Positions 1 to 7,722 of a stretch of 13,205 bases of DNA are shown here, piece by piece. The notes under the pieces are model-generated. The model saw nothing but the letters and a program-made list of their open reading frames with translations. It was not told the origin of the DNA and did not search any database. This DNA comes from Bacillota bacterium. GTDB taxonomy: Bacteria > Bacillota > Clostridia > DSM-8532. Location of the stretch: the NCBI GenBank assembly GCA_023446675.1, contig JAEXPO010000681.1, positions 1-13,205 on the forward strand, in the 5' to 3' direction. Each line of letters opens with the position of its first letter. Position 1 is the first letter of the stretch. The position numbers and the translations under genes were made by a program.

Positions 1-542
1 GGATATATCCATCCATAAAAGGATGCAAAAACCAGAATGCAAAGGGTGAACACCAGAGCAATAAGAACAGGTGAAACGGTGTGGGCAAAAAAGACCTCGA
101 TAATTTCCACATCGGCAGCGGCAAGGGTTGCCAAATCCCCTGAATGCCTGTTTGCAGGCTTCCCGGGCGCCAGCCTGCGAAGGGCGTCAAAAAGCTTGTT
201 CCGCAAAAGTGCCAGAAGCCTGAAGGCCACGTCGTGCCCCTTGTATTGCTCCAAATATCTGAAAACGCCCCGCAAAACCGCAAGACCTATCAGAATTCCC
301 ACTCCCCAGGCAATGCTAAGGCCTTTGCTGAGGCTGAAAGCAGGGGCGAGAAGCATGGCTCCCACACCCATAAAGCCCACTGCGCATAAATGGCCGAGAA
401 CACCGAACAGAACGGCAGCCGTCATGGCGCCCTTTAAGGGAGAAATCATGCTCAATAACCTTGCCGCAGCTTTCAGCCTGCCTTTTACAGCCGATTCCCC
501 GGGCTTTGCAGCCGACGAGGATGGAAATGAATTTCCTCCCAT
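1..542 (-). CDS. cydC: CydC-like ABC exporter half-transporter, N-terminal part (cut by window edge)
   Basis: Only the first 180 or so residues are present; the gene runs off the left edge. The visible part is membrane domain: a polar N-terminus of about 30 residues, two hydrophobic segments around residues 35-85, a charged loop with YLEQYKGHDVAFRLLALLR around 95-115, and a third hydrophobic stretch near the end. This matches the transmembrane half of CydC-type ABC exporters, where the YxEQ...HxxxFRxL region is typical. The start is the ATG at 542-540, one base after the TAG stop of the upstream gene, with AAGGAGGT eight bases before it. The two genes are therefore almost certainly translated together as a heterodimer. 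In E. coli, CydDC exports cysteine and glutathione and is needed for cytochrome bd assembly; whether this pair does so is not shown by the sequence. The ATPase domain lies outside the window. Confidence 0.8.
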   Translation of the reverse strand, partial: MGGNSFPSSSAAKPGESAVKGRLKAAARLLSMISPLKGAMTAAVLFGVLGHLCAVGFMGVGAMLLAPAFSLSKGLSIAWGVGILIGLAVLRGVFRYLEQYKGHDVAFRLLALLRNKLFDALRRLAPGKPANRHSGDLATLAAADVEIIEVFFAHTVSPVLIALVFTLCILVFASFYGWIY

Positions 543-543
543 G

Positions 544-2736
544 CTACAGTACCTCCTTCAGGTTTTCTTCAATGGTTAATTCGGAGGTGCCGCCGGTGTC
601 CTCTTCCAAAATACCGTTTCGCAAGCGATACCGCCGGTGAGCCCGGGCCGCCAGTGCCGGATGATGGGTTATAAGAAGGACACTTTTGCCCCTTATGGCG
701 AGCTTCTCTATCAGCTGTCCCATTTTCTCCTCATTTTCTGCATCCACATTTGCCGTGGCTTCATCGAATATGTAAATATCCCCGTCTCTTAAAAGCGCCC
801 GTGCCATACCCAGCATCTGACGCTGCCCGCCTGAAAGCTGTTTCCCTTCTTCTCCTGTTTCCCTAATTAATCCATTCCGGAGAGGGCCTTCCGGCGCACT
901 CAGCCCCACCTGCCGCAAAACCTCACAAAGCTCGGCTTCAGTGGCCTGTGGCTTTCCCATTCTCAGATTATCCTCTATGGTACCCGAAAAGATAAAGGTA
1001 TTTTGGGTTACCATACACACCTTCCTGCGAATAAGATCTGTTGGAAGCTCACCAAGAGGAAGCTCTTCCTGGCGGAGCGCTTTCCCTGAAAGTCCATAGA
1101 ACAGGATCTGTCCGGCCTCCGGTTCCAGAAACCGGACCAGCAGGGCGGCAACCGTACTTTTCCCGCTGCCGCTCTCCCCCACCAGGGCCGTAATCCTGCC
1201 CGGTTCCACATTCAGGCTAACATGATCAAGCACTCTCTTCCTCCCCGGATAGGAAAAGGAAACCTTATCAAGCCGAATACCGTAAGGGCCTCGCAGGTTC
1301 AGCTCCTCCGGCCCTTCTTCCCGGGCAGAGCCCAAAGGCTCGGGCTCAGGCAATTGAAGAAATTCGAACAATTTTTCAGCTGCCGCAGTTCCCGTCATAG
1401 CAACGTGAAAGTAGGACGACAGTGCTCTTAAGGGGAGAAAAAATTCCGAGGCCAAAAACAGTGCGGTAACACCTGCGGCCACGCTTATTTCACCCCTGGC
1501 AAGGGAGACAGCTGCCGTAGCCATACCTGCGGCAGCACCTCCATACGCCAGAATATCCATGATAATAAGAGAATTCAGCTGCATACCCAATACCCTCATG
1601 GTTTTATCCCGGAAGCCCCAGGCCTTTTTCTCCAGTTCCGCAGCCTTATCCTCATCCCTGTTAAAAAGCTTCAGGGTGGTCAACCCCAGCACACTTTCAA
1701 AAAAAAGAGCACCCAGGTTCTGATAGACGGCAAAATGAGAGCGGCTCATTTTCCTGGCTATGGTCATAACTCCGTTTAAGGCCAACGGGATAAGAGGCGT
1801 TAAAACCAGCATTATAACCGCTGCCCGGGGAGAGACGGGAAAAAGCGCGGCAAAGAGGACAAGGGGGGCGATAAGGGCATAAAAGAGCTGGGGCAGATAG
1901 GCCCCAAAATAGCTTTCCAAAGCTTCAATACCCTCCATGGCGCTTCCGGCGGTACGAGAAATGCTCCCATCCTCAGAATAGTGGGTTTCAAGGGCCATAA
2001 GCTTTTTAAAAAGCATGCTTCGCATGGTGTAGCGGGCTGAGGCACCGCCCCGATGAGATGCATAGGCTGTAAAAGGGCTAAGAATGAACCTTGCGACAAG
2101 CACCGCAAGACAGGTGGTGATAAAGGGAAGAAGCCTTTGGAGACTCTTTTCCCCGTTGATTATCCCTTCAAAGGTTTTTCCAAGCATATAGGCAAAAATT
2201 ATACCTGCTCCCAATGCCAGAAGCTTTCCGACCACTGTAAGGACTATCCACAGGCGGCTGCCCTTTGTCATGGAAAAGAGGCGGCTGCTGAGAAACAGAG
2301 GAATAGCAGAAGCCTTCCCGGGCTTAACCACCTTTCTGGCGGCTGCACCATTGGGCATTCTTATAAAAAGAAGGGTATGAAAAAGGCCCACGCCCACTGC
2401 TACCAGCTTTAAGACCAGAGTATCAACCTTAAAAAACATTATGAGCATCATCAGCCATATAATCGCGCAAACCCCTATTTTGCTCTTAACAGGCATGCCT
2501 TTGCCCTCCAAAAGAGGCTGAACATGCTTTATATAAGGCTTTTGCCTCTTTAACCAGCCTGTGAGCCTGTCGGAGCTTCTGGCAAACAAAAAGGATGCCA
2601 GTATGTAAAAGGGAGTTGTGGGCAGAACGGGAATAATGATTCCTACGCTCCCCAGACCCACCGCCACAAGGCCAAGAAAAATGAAGACTCCTTTTATAAG
2701 CGCAGGCGGTTTACTCTTTACTTGAGCGTCCTTCAT
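544..2736 (-). CDS. cydD: Fusion of DUF454 (YbaN-type) membrane domain with CydD-like ABC exporter subunit
   Basis: A 730-residue protein with two parts in one uninterrupted frame. Residues about 12-128 match DUF454/YbaN: two close hydrophobic segments around the motif LPTTPFYILASFLFARSS (39-56), then a WLKRQKPYIK segment, then two more helices. Residues about 148-460 are an ABC exporter membrane domain with the CydD-like coupling segment ESVLGLTTLKLFNRDED (347-363). Residues about 487-715 are the ATPase: Walker A GESGSGKST (520-528), Q-loop Q578, signature LSGGQ (634-638), Walker B IYIFDEA (654-660) and H-loop H691. All catalytic motifs are intact. The frame is open upstream to 2841, but the ATG at 2736 is preceded by GAAGGGAG at a normal distance, and the longer version would run across the Fur-like box, so 2736 is preferred. 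It forms an operon with the CydC-like gene. The transported substrate (thiol, heme-related compound or other) is unknown. Confidence 0.85.
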   Translation of the reverse strand: MKDAQVKSKPPALIKGVFIFLGLVAVGLGSVGIIIPVLPTTPFYILASFLFARSSDRLTGWLKRQKPYIKHVQPLLEGKGMPVKSKIGVCAIIWLMMLIMFFKVDTLVLKLVAVGVGLFHTLLFIRMPNGAAARKVVKPGKASAIPLFLSSRLFSMTKGSRLWIVLTVVGKLLALGAGIIFAYMLGKTFEGIINGEKSLQRLLPFITTCLAVLVARFILSPFTAYASHRGGASARYTMRSMLFKKLMALETHYSEDGSISRTAGSAMEGIEALESYFGAYLPQLFYALIAPLVLFAALFPVSPRAAVIMLVLTPLIPLALNGVMTIARKMSRSHFAVYQNLGALFFESVLGLTTLKLFNRDEDKAAELEKKAWGFRDKTMRVLGMQLNSLIIMDILAYGGAAAGMATAAVSLARGEISVAAGVTALFLASEFFLPLRALSSYFHVAMTGTAAAEKLFEFLQLPEPEPLGSAREEGPEELNLRGPYGIRLDKVSFSYPGRKRVLDHVSLNVEPGRITALVGESGSGKSTVAALLVRFLEPEAGQILFYGLSGKALRQEELPLGELPTDLIRRKVCMVTQNTFIFSGTIEDNLRMGKPQATEAELCEVLRQVGLSAPEGPLRNGLIRETGEEGKQLSGGQRQMLGMARALLRDGDIYIFDEATANVDAENEEKMGQLIEKLAIRGKSVLLITHHPALAARAHRRYRLRNGILEEDTGGTSELTIEENLKEVL

Positions 2737-2814
2737 TAAATTAACTCCCTTCAGATGTACTATAATGCTGTTCAATGATAAAAATACATTTGGAATGCAA
2801 GGATGAATACAAAC

Positions 2815-2833
2815 GCTAGTGATTGTCATTATC
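2815..2833 (-). promoter_or_regulatory. Fur-box-like operator upstream of the YbaN-CydD fusion
   Basis: Read on the minus strand this is GATAATGACAATCACTAGC, which matches 16 of 19 positions of the classical Fur consensus GATAATGATAATCATTATC. It lies about 80 bases upstream of the ATG at 2736. A TTGATA at 2830-2835 overlaps the box and could be a -35 element, with a weak TTGTAT 17 bases downstream as -10, so repressor binding would block it. The match is by eye; the promoter assignment is weak. Confidence 0.55.
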
Positions 2834-2944
2834 AAAATCATAGTACTATTTTACCATTAACCGTGGAATAAATAAACAGCATTTTTACATCAGCTATGGG
2901 GAGCTATTCACTTAGATCTAATTAGAAAACAGTGACTTGATAGC

Positions 2945-3493
2945 TTAACTCAGACGAATTTCCTGATAAAGCCACCCGTCCATTTCCTTTATTCTGAACC
3001 AGTCTTCCTCCAGCACGGCATAGGTGTGGGGATGCTTTTCCTTGGGAAGGGCGATAGAACCGGGATTCAGCATATAAATACCGTCTATGCATTCGGTTCT
3101 TGGAATATGAGTGTGCCCGTAAATAAAGGCATCTCCTTTATTCAGCCGGGGCATGGCGCTTTCGTTAAAAACATGCCCATGGGTTAAAAATAAACGTTTT
3201 CCGCCTCTTAAAACAATGGTGTAATCGGCGGTCATGGGAAAATCCAGAACCATGGCGTCCACTTCACTGTCACAGTTTCCTCTTACGGCAATGAGCTTAT
3301 TTGTTAGTGAATTAAGAAGTGCGGTAACCTCTTTGGGATTGTAATCCTTGGTAAGAGGGTTTCTTGCGCCGTGATAAAGCAAATCACCCAGCAAAACAAT
3401 GTAATCGGGGCGTTCTTCCTTAATTCTGTCAATTGCGCTCTGAAGATAAAAAAGGGAGCCGTGAATATCAGATAAGAAAACTATTTTTTCCAT
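2945..3493 (-). CDS. yfcE: YfcE-family metallophosphoesterase
   Basis: A 182-residue calcineurin-like phosphoesterase, close to the 184 residues of E. coli YfcE. All metal-binding motifs are visible: SDIHG with D9 and H11, GD with D37, GNCDSEVD with N73, THGH with H105 and H107, and GHTH with H127 and H129. The GNCDSEVD form and the segment NPGSIALPK near residue 143 are characteristic of the YfcE/MJ0936 subgroup, which hydrolyses phosphodiester model substrates in a manganese-dependent manner; the natural substrate is not established. It is a soluble cytoplasmic protein with no signal peptide. The start at 3493 has AGGAGGG seven bases upstream. It stands apart from its neighbours, separated by 208 bases from the downstream fusion gene and by a terminator from the upstream zinc-ribbon gene. 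No clear promoter was seen, but a small hairpin lies in its leader at 3536-3551. Confidence 0.92.
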   Translation of the reverse strand: MEKIVFLSDIHGSLFYLQSAIDRIKEERPDYIVLLGDLLYHGARNPLTKDYNPKEVTALLNSLTNKLIAVRGNCDSEVDAMVLDFPMTADYTIVLRGGKRLFLTHGHVFNESAMPRLNKGDAFIYGHTHIPRTECIDGIYMLNPGSIALPKEKHPHTYAVLEEDWFRIKEMDGWLYQEIRLS

Positions 3494-3535
3494 TTTCCAC
3501 CCTCCTGGATAATTTGCTTTTTGTGATCGATAAGG

Positions 3536-3551
3536 CCTGTCCTCTTACAGG
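3536..3551 (-). other. Small leader hairpin before yfcE
   Basis: CCTGT and ACAGG form a 5-bp stem around a 6-base loop, about 43 bases before the yfcE start. On the minus strand it reads CCTGTAAGAGGACAGG, which resembles the hairpin at 11254-11269. It could be a leader structure or an operator, or chance. Confidence 0.25.
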
Positions 3552-3628
3552 TTATTTGGTATCCCTTTAAGCTTTAACCTTTTTTCCGGCTCTTACCCCG
3601 GCTTACATAAACATTAAAGCATATAAGA

Positions 3629-3650
3629 AAGGAGAGCTTACGCTCTCCTT
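3629..3650 (-). terminator. Intrinsic terminator of the zinc-ribbon gene
   Basis: A perfect 9-bp stem, AAGGAGAGC and GCTCTCCTT with a 4-base loop, begins eight bases after the stop codon of the zinc-ribbon gene. On the minus strand it is followed by a T-rich run (TTTCTTAT counting the end of the stem). Its position and shape fit a Rho-independent terminator. Confidence 0.85.
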
Positions 3651-3657
3651 AAACTTC

Positions 3658-3846
3658 TTACCAACGATTGCCGCCGCCAAATCCGCCGCCGCCTCTGTTG
3701 CTTCTCTGCTGCTTACGAGCTCTTCTGCATTCAGGGCATCTCTGGGGCTCATTTTCAAAACCTTTTTCCTTGTAGAAAGCCTGTTCGCCTTCTGTGAAAA
3801 TAAACTCTGCGTTGCAATCCTTGCAAACTAATGATTTGTCCGCCAT
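3658..3846 (-). CDS. Small zinc-ribbon protein with Gly/Arg-rich tail
   Basis: A 62-residue protein with two CxxC pairs, C8-x2-C11 and C37-x2-C40, expected to bind one zinc ion. The stretch between them, EFIFTEGEQAFYKEKGFENE, is typical of the small probable zinc-ribbon family (Pfam zf-trcl type) common in Firmicutes. The tail from residue 41 is rich in Arg, Gln and Gly (RRARKQQRSNRGGGGFGGG), resembling RNA-binding RGG tails, so a nucleic-acid role is possible but not shown. The start at 3846 is fixed by AAGGAGGT upstream. The gene is monocistronic: its own extended -10 promoter lies at 3963-3991 and its own terminator at 3629-3650. The predicted 5' leader is about 110 bases, long for so small a gene. 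Confidence 0.88.
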   Translation of the reverse strand: MADKSLVCKDCNAEFIFTEGEQAFYKEKGFENEPQRCPECRRARKQQRSNRGGGGFGGGNRW

Positions 3847-3962
3847 ATCTATATACCTCCTTAATTTATTTGGATCCGCAATTCCTGACTTTCCGCTCCA
3901 AAAAAACTAAGAGAGATAAATCCAGAACCAATCCAGCGCAATATATAGTGACTAACTGCTTC

Positions 3963-3991
3963 AGTATAACATGGGGTTTATGCTCATGCAA
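3963..3991 (-). promoter_or_regulatory. Sigma-A-type promoter for the zinc-ribbon gene
   Basis: On the minus strand a TTGCAT -35 is followed after 17 bases by a TATACT -10 with a TG one base upstream of it (extended -10). Transcription would start near 3956, giving a leader of about 110 bases before the ATG at 3846. This is the best promoter match in the window. Confidence 0.7.
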
Positions 3992-4024
3992 TAGCTTTTT
4001 GAAAATATTTGTAATATCCGTCCA

Positions 4025-4052
4025 TGACTTTAGGATGCCTGACTTTAGGATG
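4025..4052. repeat. Two 13-bp direct repeats, 15-bp period
   Basis: TGACTTTAGGATG occurs at 4025-4037 and again at 4040-4052, separated by CC. They lie in the 249-base gap between the zinc-ribbon gene and the 894-residue gene, upstream of the promoter at 3963-3991. A partial inverted match (AAAGTCA) sits at 4092-4098. Function unknown; could be tandem operator sites or a small duplication. Confidence 0.5.
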
Positions 4053-4057
4053 TAATT

Positions 4058-4104
4058 AAGCGCTGGGGGACGCCATTTATAACGGTTCGCCAAAGTCAGC
4101 GCTT
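4058..4104 (-). terminator. Possible weak terminator after the sugar-uptake operon
   Basis: AAGCGCTG at 4058-4065 can pair with CAGCGCTT at 4097-4104, which covers the last codons and stop of the 894-residue gene. The loop is 31 bases and no clear T-run follows on the minus strand, so this is a poor match. No better terminator was found in the gap. Confidence 0.25.
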
Positions 4105-6780
4105 CAGACGCAGCACGATACCTGCAGCCTCCGGCGGCAGAACATATTGCACTTTTCCGTTATCCACCAGAACATCCCTGACAGAACCTCCCCACTCGAT
4201 TTCATAAGAGCTTCCCATTGCGTTTTCAACAAGCAGCAGGATAGAAAGAGACTCTCTTAATGCCTCCCTGTTAACAAGCAGGCGTATTTCGCTCAGATCT
4301 TTCCGGACAGTAACTGCACACTGACCGTCTAATCGGCCCTTATCAAGGGTCATATGCAGTCTTTTTCCTTCACTGACATAATGAAATCTTTTACCTACCC
4401 CGTCGCTGCTTTTAATAAACCAGAAATCCGCGCTGTCCGTCAGCTCCCCGCCATAGACGAGCGCACCGAACAGGGGATCCATGGCAAAAATCGTTGCCGC
4501 TCCGTGAAGAGCCCCGCAAAACCCCAGATCAATTTCGCAGGAATAATACCACGGGCCGCAGCGGTGGGGCTGATCCAGCCAGGTTGTGCCATAGGGAAGG
4601 GGCTCAAATCCACCGCAGGCGGCTCCGTCGTGCTCTTTTCCCGGAAACCAGTACCCATAGCCGCTTTCTTCATCACCGCAGTTTAAAAGCGCCCAGGAGC
4701 TTAAAAGAGAGCCATAAGCAAGTCTTAACAAGGAAAAAGGATCCTGTGCGTAATACAGGGCGTAATCCAGCAGGGAGCTCCCGCCCATTTGCGACATATA
4801 GCTTAAGGTGTAGGTATAATTATTTGAGCGGTAATCGCTTCCGTACCAGTAGTAGGCAGGCTCTAAATAACCCCTGCAGGCAATATTGCAGCTTGTCTGG
4901 TTTTCCATAAAGCGTATCGCGTCGCAATAGGTTACAGCCTTCTCCTTCTTATCCTCTCCGGCCTCCATCAATGCAAAATCCATTGCCTCCCTGGCAAAAA
5001 CATGGGTGGATTCAAAGCCGGTGGTGTCAAAGGGGTATTCCGATCCGAAAACATCCTTGCACTCATTTATAAAATAGGTAATTTTACGCCTCCAATGTAT
5101 GGAGAGGCGCTGTGCCTTTTCTTTTTCTCCTTCTTCATTAAGACTGTCTATAATCGGACGGATAACCCATTCGTTATAAAGCCCTGTCTTGTATGCGGAC
5201 CATTCCGCAAGCTCGGAGGGGATTAAAAACATGGCTAAAGCCGTGCGGTAAGCCCTTTCCAAATATTCCATCCTGTCAAGAGCGGTGCGGATGCCTTTGA
5301 AGCATTTGGCTACCCGGTACATGTTGAAATACATCATGAAAATATGAGGATAGTCGTATATTCTCCACAGGTGCAGCCTGCCTTTCAGCCCTGGATTATC
5401 CGAATTTCTGTTTTTATGCCAGTCGGGAATGCCATATAGACCATAGGGGAATTCTTCCTGTGTCGTACACTGAAGCCCGCCCCAAACAAAATTTTCAATG
5501 TAATAATCCAGTGCGTCCACTTCCTCCTGCACAGGATATTCGGCAATTTTCCCTGATAAAAAGGCCGGCTTGGACAGGCCCGGATCATCACAGGTCACTT
5601 CGTAAATTCGCCAGCCCTTAATCCTGTCGTAATTGTCGGGGCTTAAAAGCACAGCCGTTTCATTGTTCCATTCGGCAAACAGCCCGTCATACCAAAGCTC
5701 CTTGCTTTTAAACTGCTTTCCGGCAATAAAAGCGCCCCTCTTGCGGATCATGGTTTCAACCGGTTCAGTAACAAAGAATTCCAGGCGCATGACTTTGTCT
5801 TCGCCATATTCTATCCGGATAGAATTCTCGCCTGTTTTTTCAAATATCATCTCATAAAGAAAGGCATCCCCATTGAGCGTTTGTTCTGTTATTTGGGTAT
5901 GAGCGGGCTTATCCGCGCACAGGCTAAGCTTTTCGAATTTACACCGTATACTCACCAGAACTCTTCCCTGCTTTTCCACGGTCATCCCCGGAAAAACCTC
6001 CACATCCAAAAGGCCGTTTTCCACAAAGAGATCCCGGACTTCACGGTAATGCTCCGCCCAGGCATATACAAAACCAAACTCGGCTTTTTCCCCCGGCGCA
6101 AGTGTTAAGGCCCTGTCGTTTCCCCCTCGTCTGCTGCCTTTTTCCTTTGCTTTTTCCCGGGCCAGCCGGCTTACAGTGTATATGTAAAGCACCTTTTTCA
6201 GTTTTTCCGGGTTCAGCTTGCTTTGCTCCTCAGCTCCGAGATCATAATAAACAAGCTTTGTATTATCCACCGGCATCATAACAAGATAAGGGCCCTTGCC
6301 GTCACACCGTGTATAGACATTATGGGAGCCGTTTTCCGAAATAAAGGTATGGCCGATTACTTTAGAAGACGCCGCCTCTCCCCATTTAAACTCCGTATTG
6401 CAGGGAAGAGCGAAGCCCGCATTGCCAAGCGTAATGCCTTCTCTGCCTGTATTTGTAACCGTAATGCGCTGTGTCAGACGTCCACCCGAAAGAAAAATGG
6501 AGCTTTCCACCTTTAAGCCGCGGCTTTCGGCATATCCATACTGATGTATTCCCTGCTTTAGCCTGCAGGGCTCTTTGTCAATATAGCTCCCGTCTTCTCC
6601 CGGCGCCCAGCGAAAGCTTTCCTCCCCTGTGCAAACATCTAAAAAGAAACCGGAAAAGCTTTCTCCGGGAAGAACAAACTGGGTGTCCAGCTCATCTGCC
6701 GCACATTTCAGGGATAAAAAACCTCCACCCTTAACTATAGCCTCAAAACGGCTGTCCGCCAAATAAAAACCGTTGCTCAT
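4096..6780 (-). CDS. Large cytoplasmic protein, putative carbohydrate-active enzyme of uncharacterised family
   Basis: An 894-residue protein with no signal peptide or membrane segment. Its apparent layout is a beta-rich N-terminal half (about 1-420), a helix-rich region with many aromatic and acidic residues (about 425-780), and a short beta-rich end (785-894). This resembles glycosidases built on an (alpha/alpha) barrel with beta-sandwich domains. Segments likely to form the active site are HLWRIYDYPHIFMMYFNMYR (470-489), SEYPFDTTGFESTHVFAREA (580-599), RGYLEPAYYWYGSDYRSNNY (636-655) and the Trp-, His- and Asp-rich stretch 725-755. I recall similar proteins under the label DUF5695, but that assignment is from memory and uncertain. 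It is the last gene of the importer operon, 28 bases after the second permease, with GGAGGG before the ATG. The context suggests it acts on the imported oligosaccharide in the cytoplasm. The linkage cleaved, and whether it is a hydrolase, lyase or phosphorylase, cannot be read from the sequence. Confidence 0.65.
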   Translation of the reverse strand: MSNGFYLADSRFEAIVKGGGFLSLKCAADELDTQFVLPGESFSGFFLDVCTGEESFRWAPGEDGSYIDKEPCRLKQGIHQYGYAESRGLKVESSIFLSGGRLTQRITVTNTGREGITLGNAGFALPCNTEFKWGEAASSKVIGHTFISENGSHNVYTRCDGKGPYLVMMPVDNTKLVYYDLGAEEQSKLNPEKLKKVLYIYTVSRLAREKAKEKGSRRGGNDRALTLAPGEKAEFGFVYAWAEHYREVRDLFVENGLLDVEVFPGMTVEKQGRVLVSIRCKFEKLSLCADKPAHTQITEQTLNGDAFLYEMIFEKTGENSIRIEYGEDKVMRLEFFVTEPVETMIRKRGAFIAGKQFKSKELWYDGLFAEWNNETAVLLSPDNYDRIKGWRIYEVTCDDPGLSKPAFLSGKIAEYPVQEEVDALDYYIENFVWGGLQCTTQEEFPYGLYGIPDWHKNRNSDNPGLKGRLHLWRIYDYPHIFMMYFNMYRVAKCFKGIRTALDRMEYLERAYRTALAMFLIPSELAEWSAYKTGLYNEWVIRPIIDSLNEEGEKEKAQRLSIHWRRKITYFINECKDVFGSEYPFDTTGFESTHVFAREAMDFALMEAGEDKKEKAVTYCDAIRFMENQTSCNIACRGYLEPAYYWYGSDYRSNNYTYTLSYMSQMGGSSLLDYALYYAQDPFSLLRLAYGSLLSSWALLNCGDEESGYGYWFPGKEHDGAACGGFEPLPYGTTWLDQPHRCGPWYYSCEIDLGFCGALHGAATIFAMDPLFGALVYGGELTDSADFWFIKSSDGVGKRFHYVSEGKRLHMTLDKGRLDGQCAVTVRKDLSEIRLLVNREALRESLSILLLVENAMGSSYEIEWGGSVRDVLVDNGKVQYVLPPEAAGIVLRLKR

Positions 6781-6808
6781 AAATCTCCCTCCAAACCGCC
6801 TGCCCCTT

Positions 6809-7711
6809 TTATTCCTTTACGGCACCCAGCGTGATACCGCCAACGAAGTATTTTTGAAAAAACGGATAAATACAGATAATCGGCAATGATACAATCATGG
6901 TTGTCGCCGCTCTTATGGACGCGGTGGTTAAACTCTTCATCGCCTCAAATTTTTTCTGGTCGCTTAGCAATTTGGCAGCCTGCTCAGCCTCAAGCAATAT
7001 CTTGCGCAGGTATACCTGCAGCGTGTCCCAATTGCCGCTGGAATTGTACAGCATAACGTCAAACCAGGAATTCCAGTGGCCTACTATTAGCATGATGGAC
7101 ACCGCGGCAAGCACCGGCCTGCACAGGGGGAGCATGATACTGAAATAGATGCGCATTTCCGAAGCACCGTCAATTCTGGCTGATTCGGACAGCCCTTCAG
7201 GAAGCCCCTGCATATAGGAGGCGATCAACATCATGTAATAGGCTCCGAACAGACCCGGCAGCCAATAAACGGTAAAGGTCTCCATAAGGCCAAGCCTGGA
7301 GAAGAGCAGGTATGTAGGTATAAGGCCTCCTCCGAAATACATGGTAATAATGTAAACCAGGCGCATGAATTTGCGTCCCCTGAAATGACGGACGGTAGTT
7401 ACATAAGCCAGAAGCCCGGTGCAAAACAGACACGAAACGGTTCCCGCCGTCACCCGCAAAACTGAAACAACAGCACCCCTTAAAATATGACTTCTATTAA
7501 AGGCATAGATATAATTATTAAGCGTCCACTCTCTGGGCCAGAAATACAATCCGCCCTTTACAGTGTCCGAACCCTCATTAAAGGATACAATAAACTGATT
7601 CCAAAAGGGGTAGAGCATAATAAACGCAAATACAAGCATCAGAATGGTATTAAAAATATCAAATAAATGGGAGAGCTTGCTTTGTTTTATAAATTCGCCT
7701 TTTCGCCGCAT
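6809..7711 (-). CDS. ytcP: Carbohydrate ABC transporter permease, YtcP type
   Basis: A 300-residue inner-membrane permease with about six hydrophobic segments. The EAA loop that contacts the ATPase is at about 172-196, with SARIDGAS (177-184) followed by LPL. The C-terminus KYFVGGITLGAVKE is the usual ending of the YtcP/LplC branch of COG0395 permeases, and the length is normal. The start at 7711 has AAGGAGG six bases upstream and lies 11 bases after the stop of the partner permease gene. Together with the LplB-type subunit it should form the channel of an importer for complex oligosaccharides. No ATPase gene is in the operon; in Firmicutes such importers commonly use a shared MsmX-type ATPase. 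Confidence 0.92.
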   Translation of the reverse strand: MRRKGEFIKQSKLSHLFDIFNTILMLVFAFIMLYPFWNQFIVSFNEGSDTVKGGLYFWPREWTLNNYIYAFNRSHILRGAVVSVLRVTAGTVSCLFCTGLLAYVTTVRHFRGRKFMRLVYIITMYFGGGLIPTYLLFSRLGLMETFTVYWLPGLFGAYYMMLIASYMQGLPEGLSESARIDGASEMRIYFSIMLPLCRPVLAAVSIMLIVGHWNSWFDVMLYNSSGNWDTLQVYLRKILLEAEQAAKLLSDQKKFEAMKSLTTASIRAATTMIVSLPIICIYPFFQKYFVGGITLGAVKE

Positions 7712-7722
7712 TGCTTGCCTCC

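Noticed and set aside
37-579. 180-codon plus-strand frame opposite the CydC-like gene.
   Set aside because: It is an antisense shadow: the minus strand holds a recognisable ABC membrane domain with a strong ribosome site over the same bases.
2737-2841. Upstream extension of the YbaN-CydD fusion by 35 residues.
   Set aside because: The extension crosses the Fur-like box, has no ribosome binding site at its start, and the ATG at 2736 has a good one and matches the usual DUF454 start.
3866-4093. 75-codon minus-strand frame beginning with TTG in the gap between the zinc-ribbon and 894-residue genes.
   Set aside because: No ribosome binding site, no family resemblance, and it runs through the direct repeats and the well-formed promoter of the zinc-ribbon gene.
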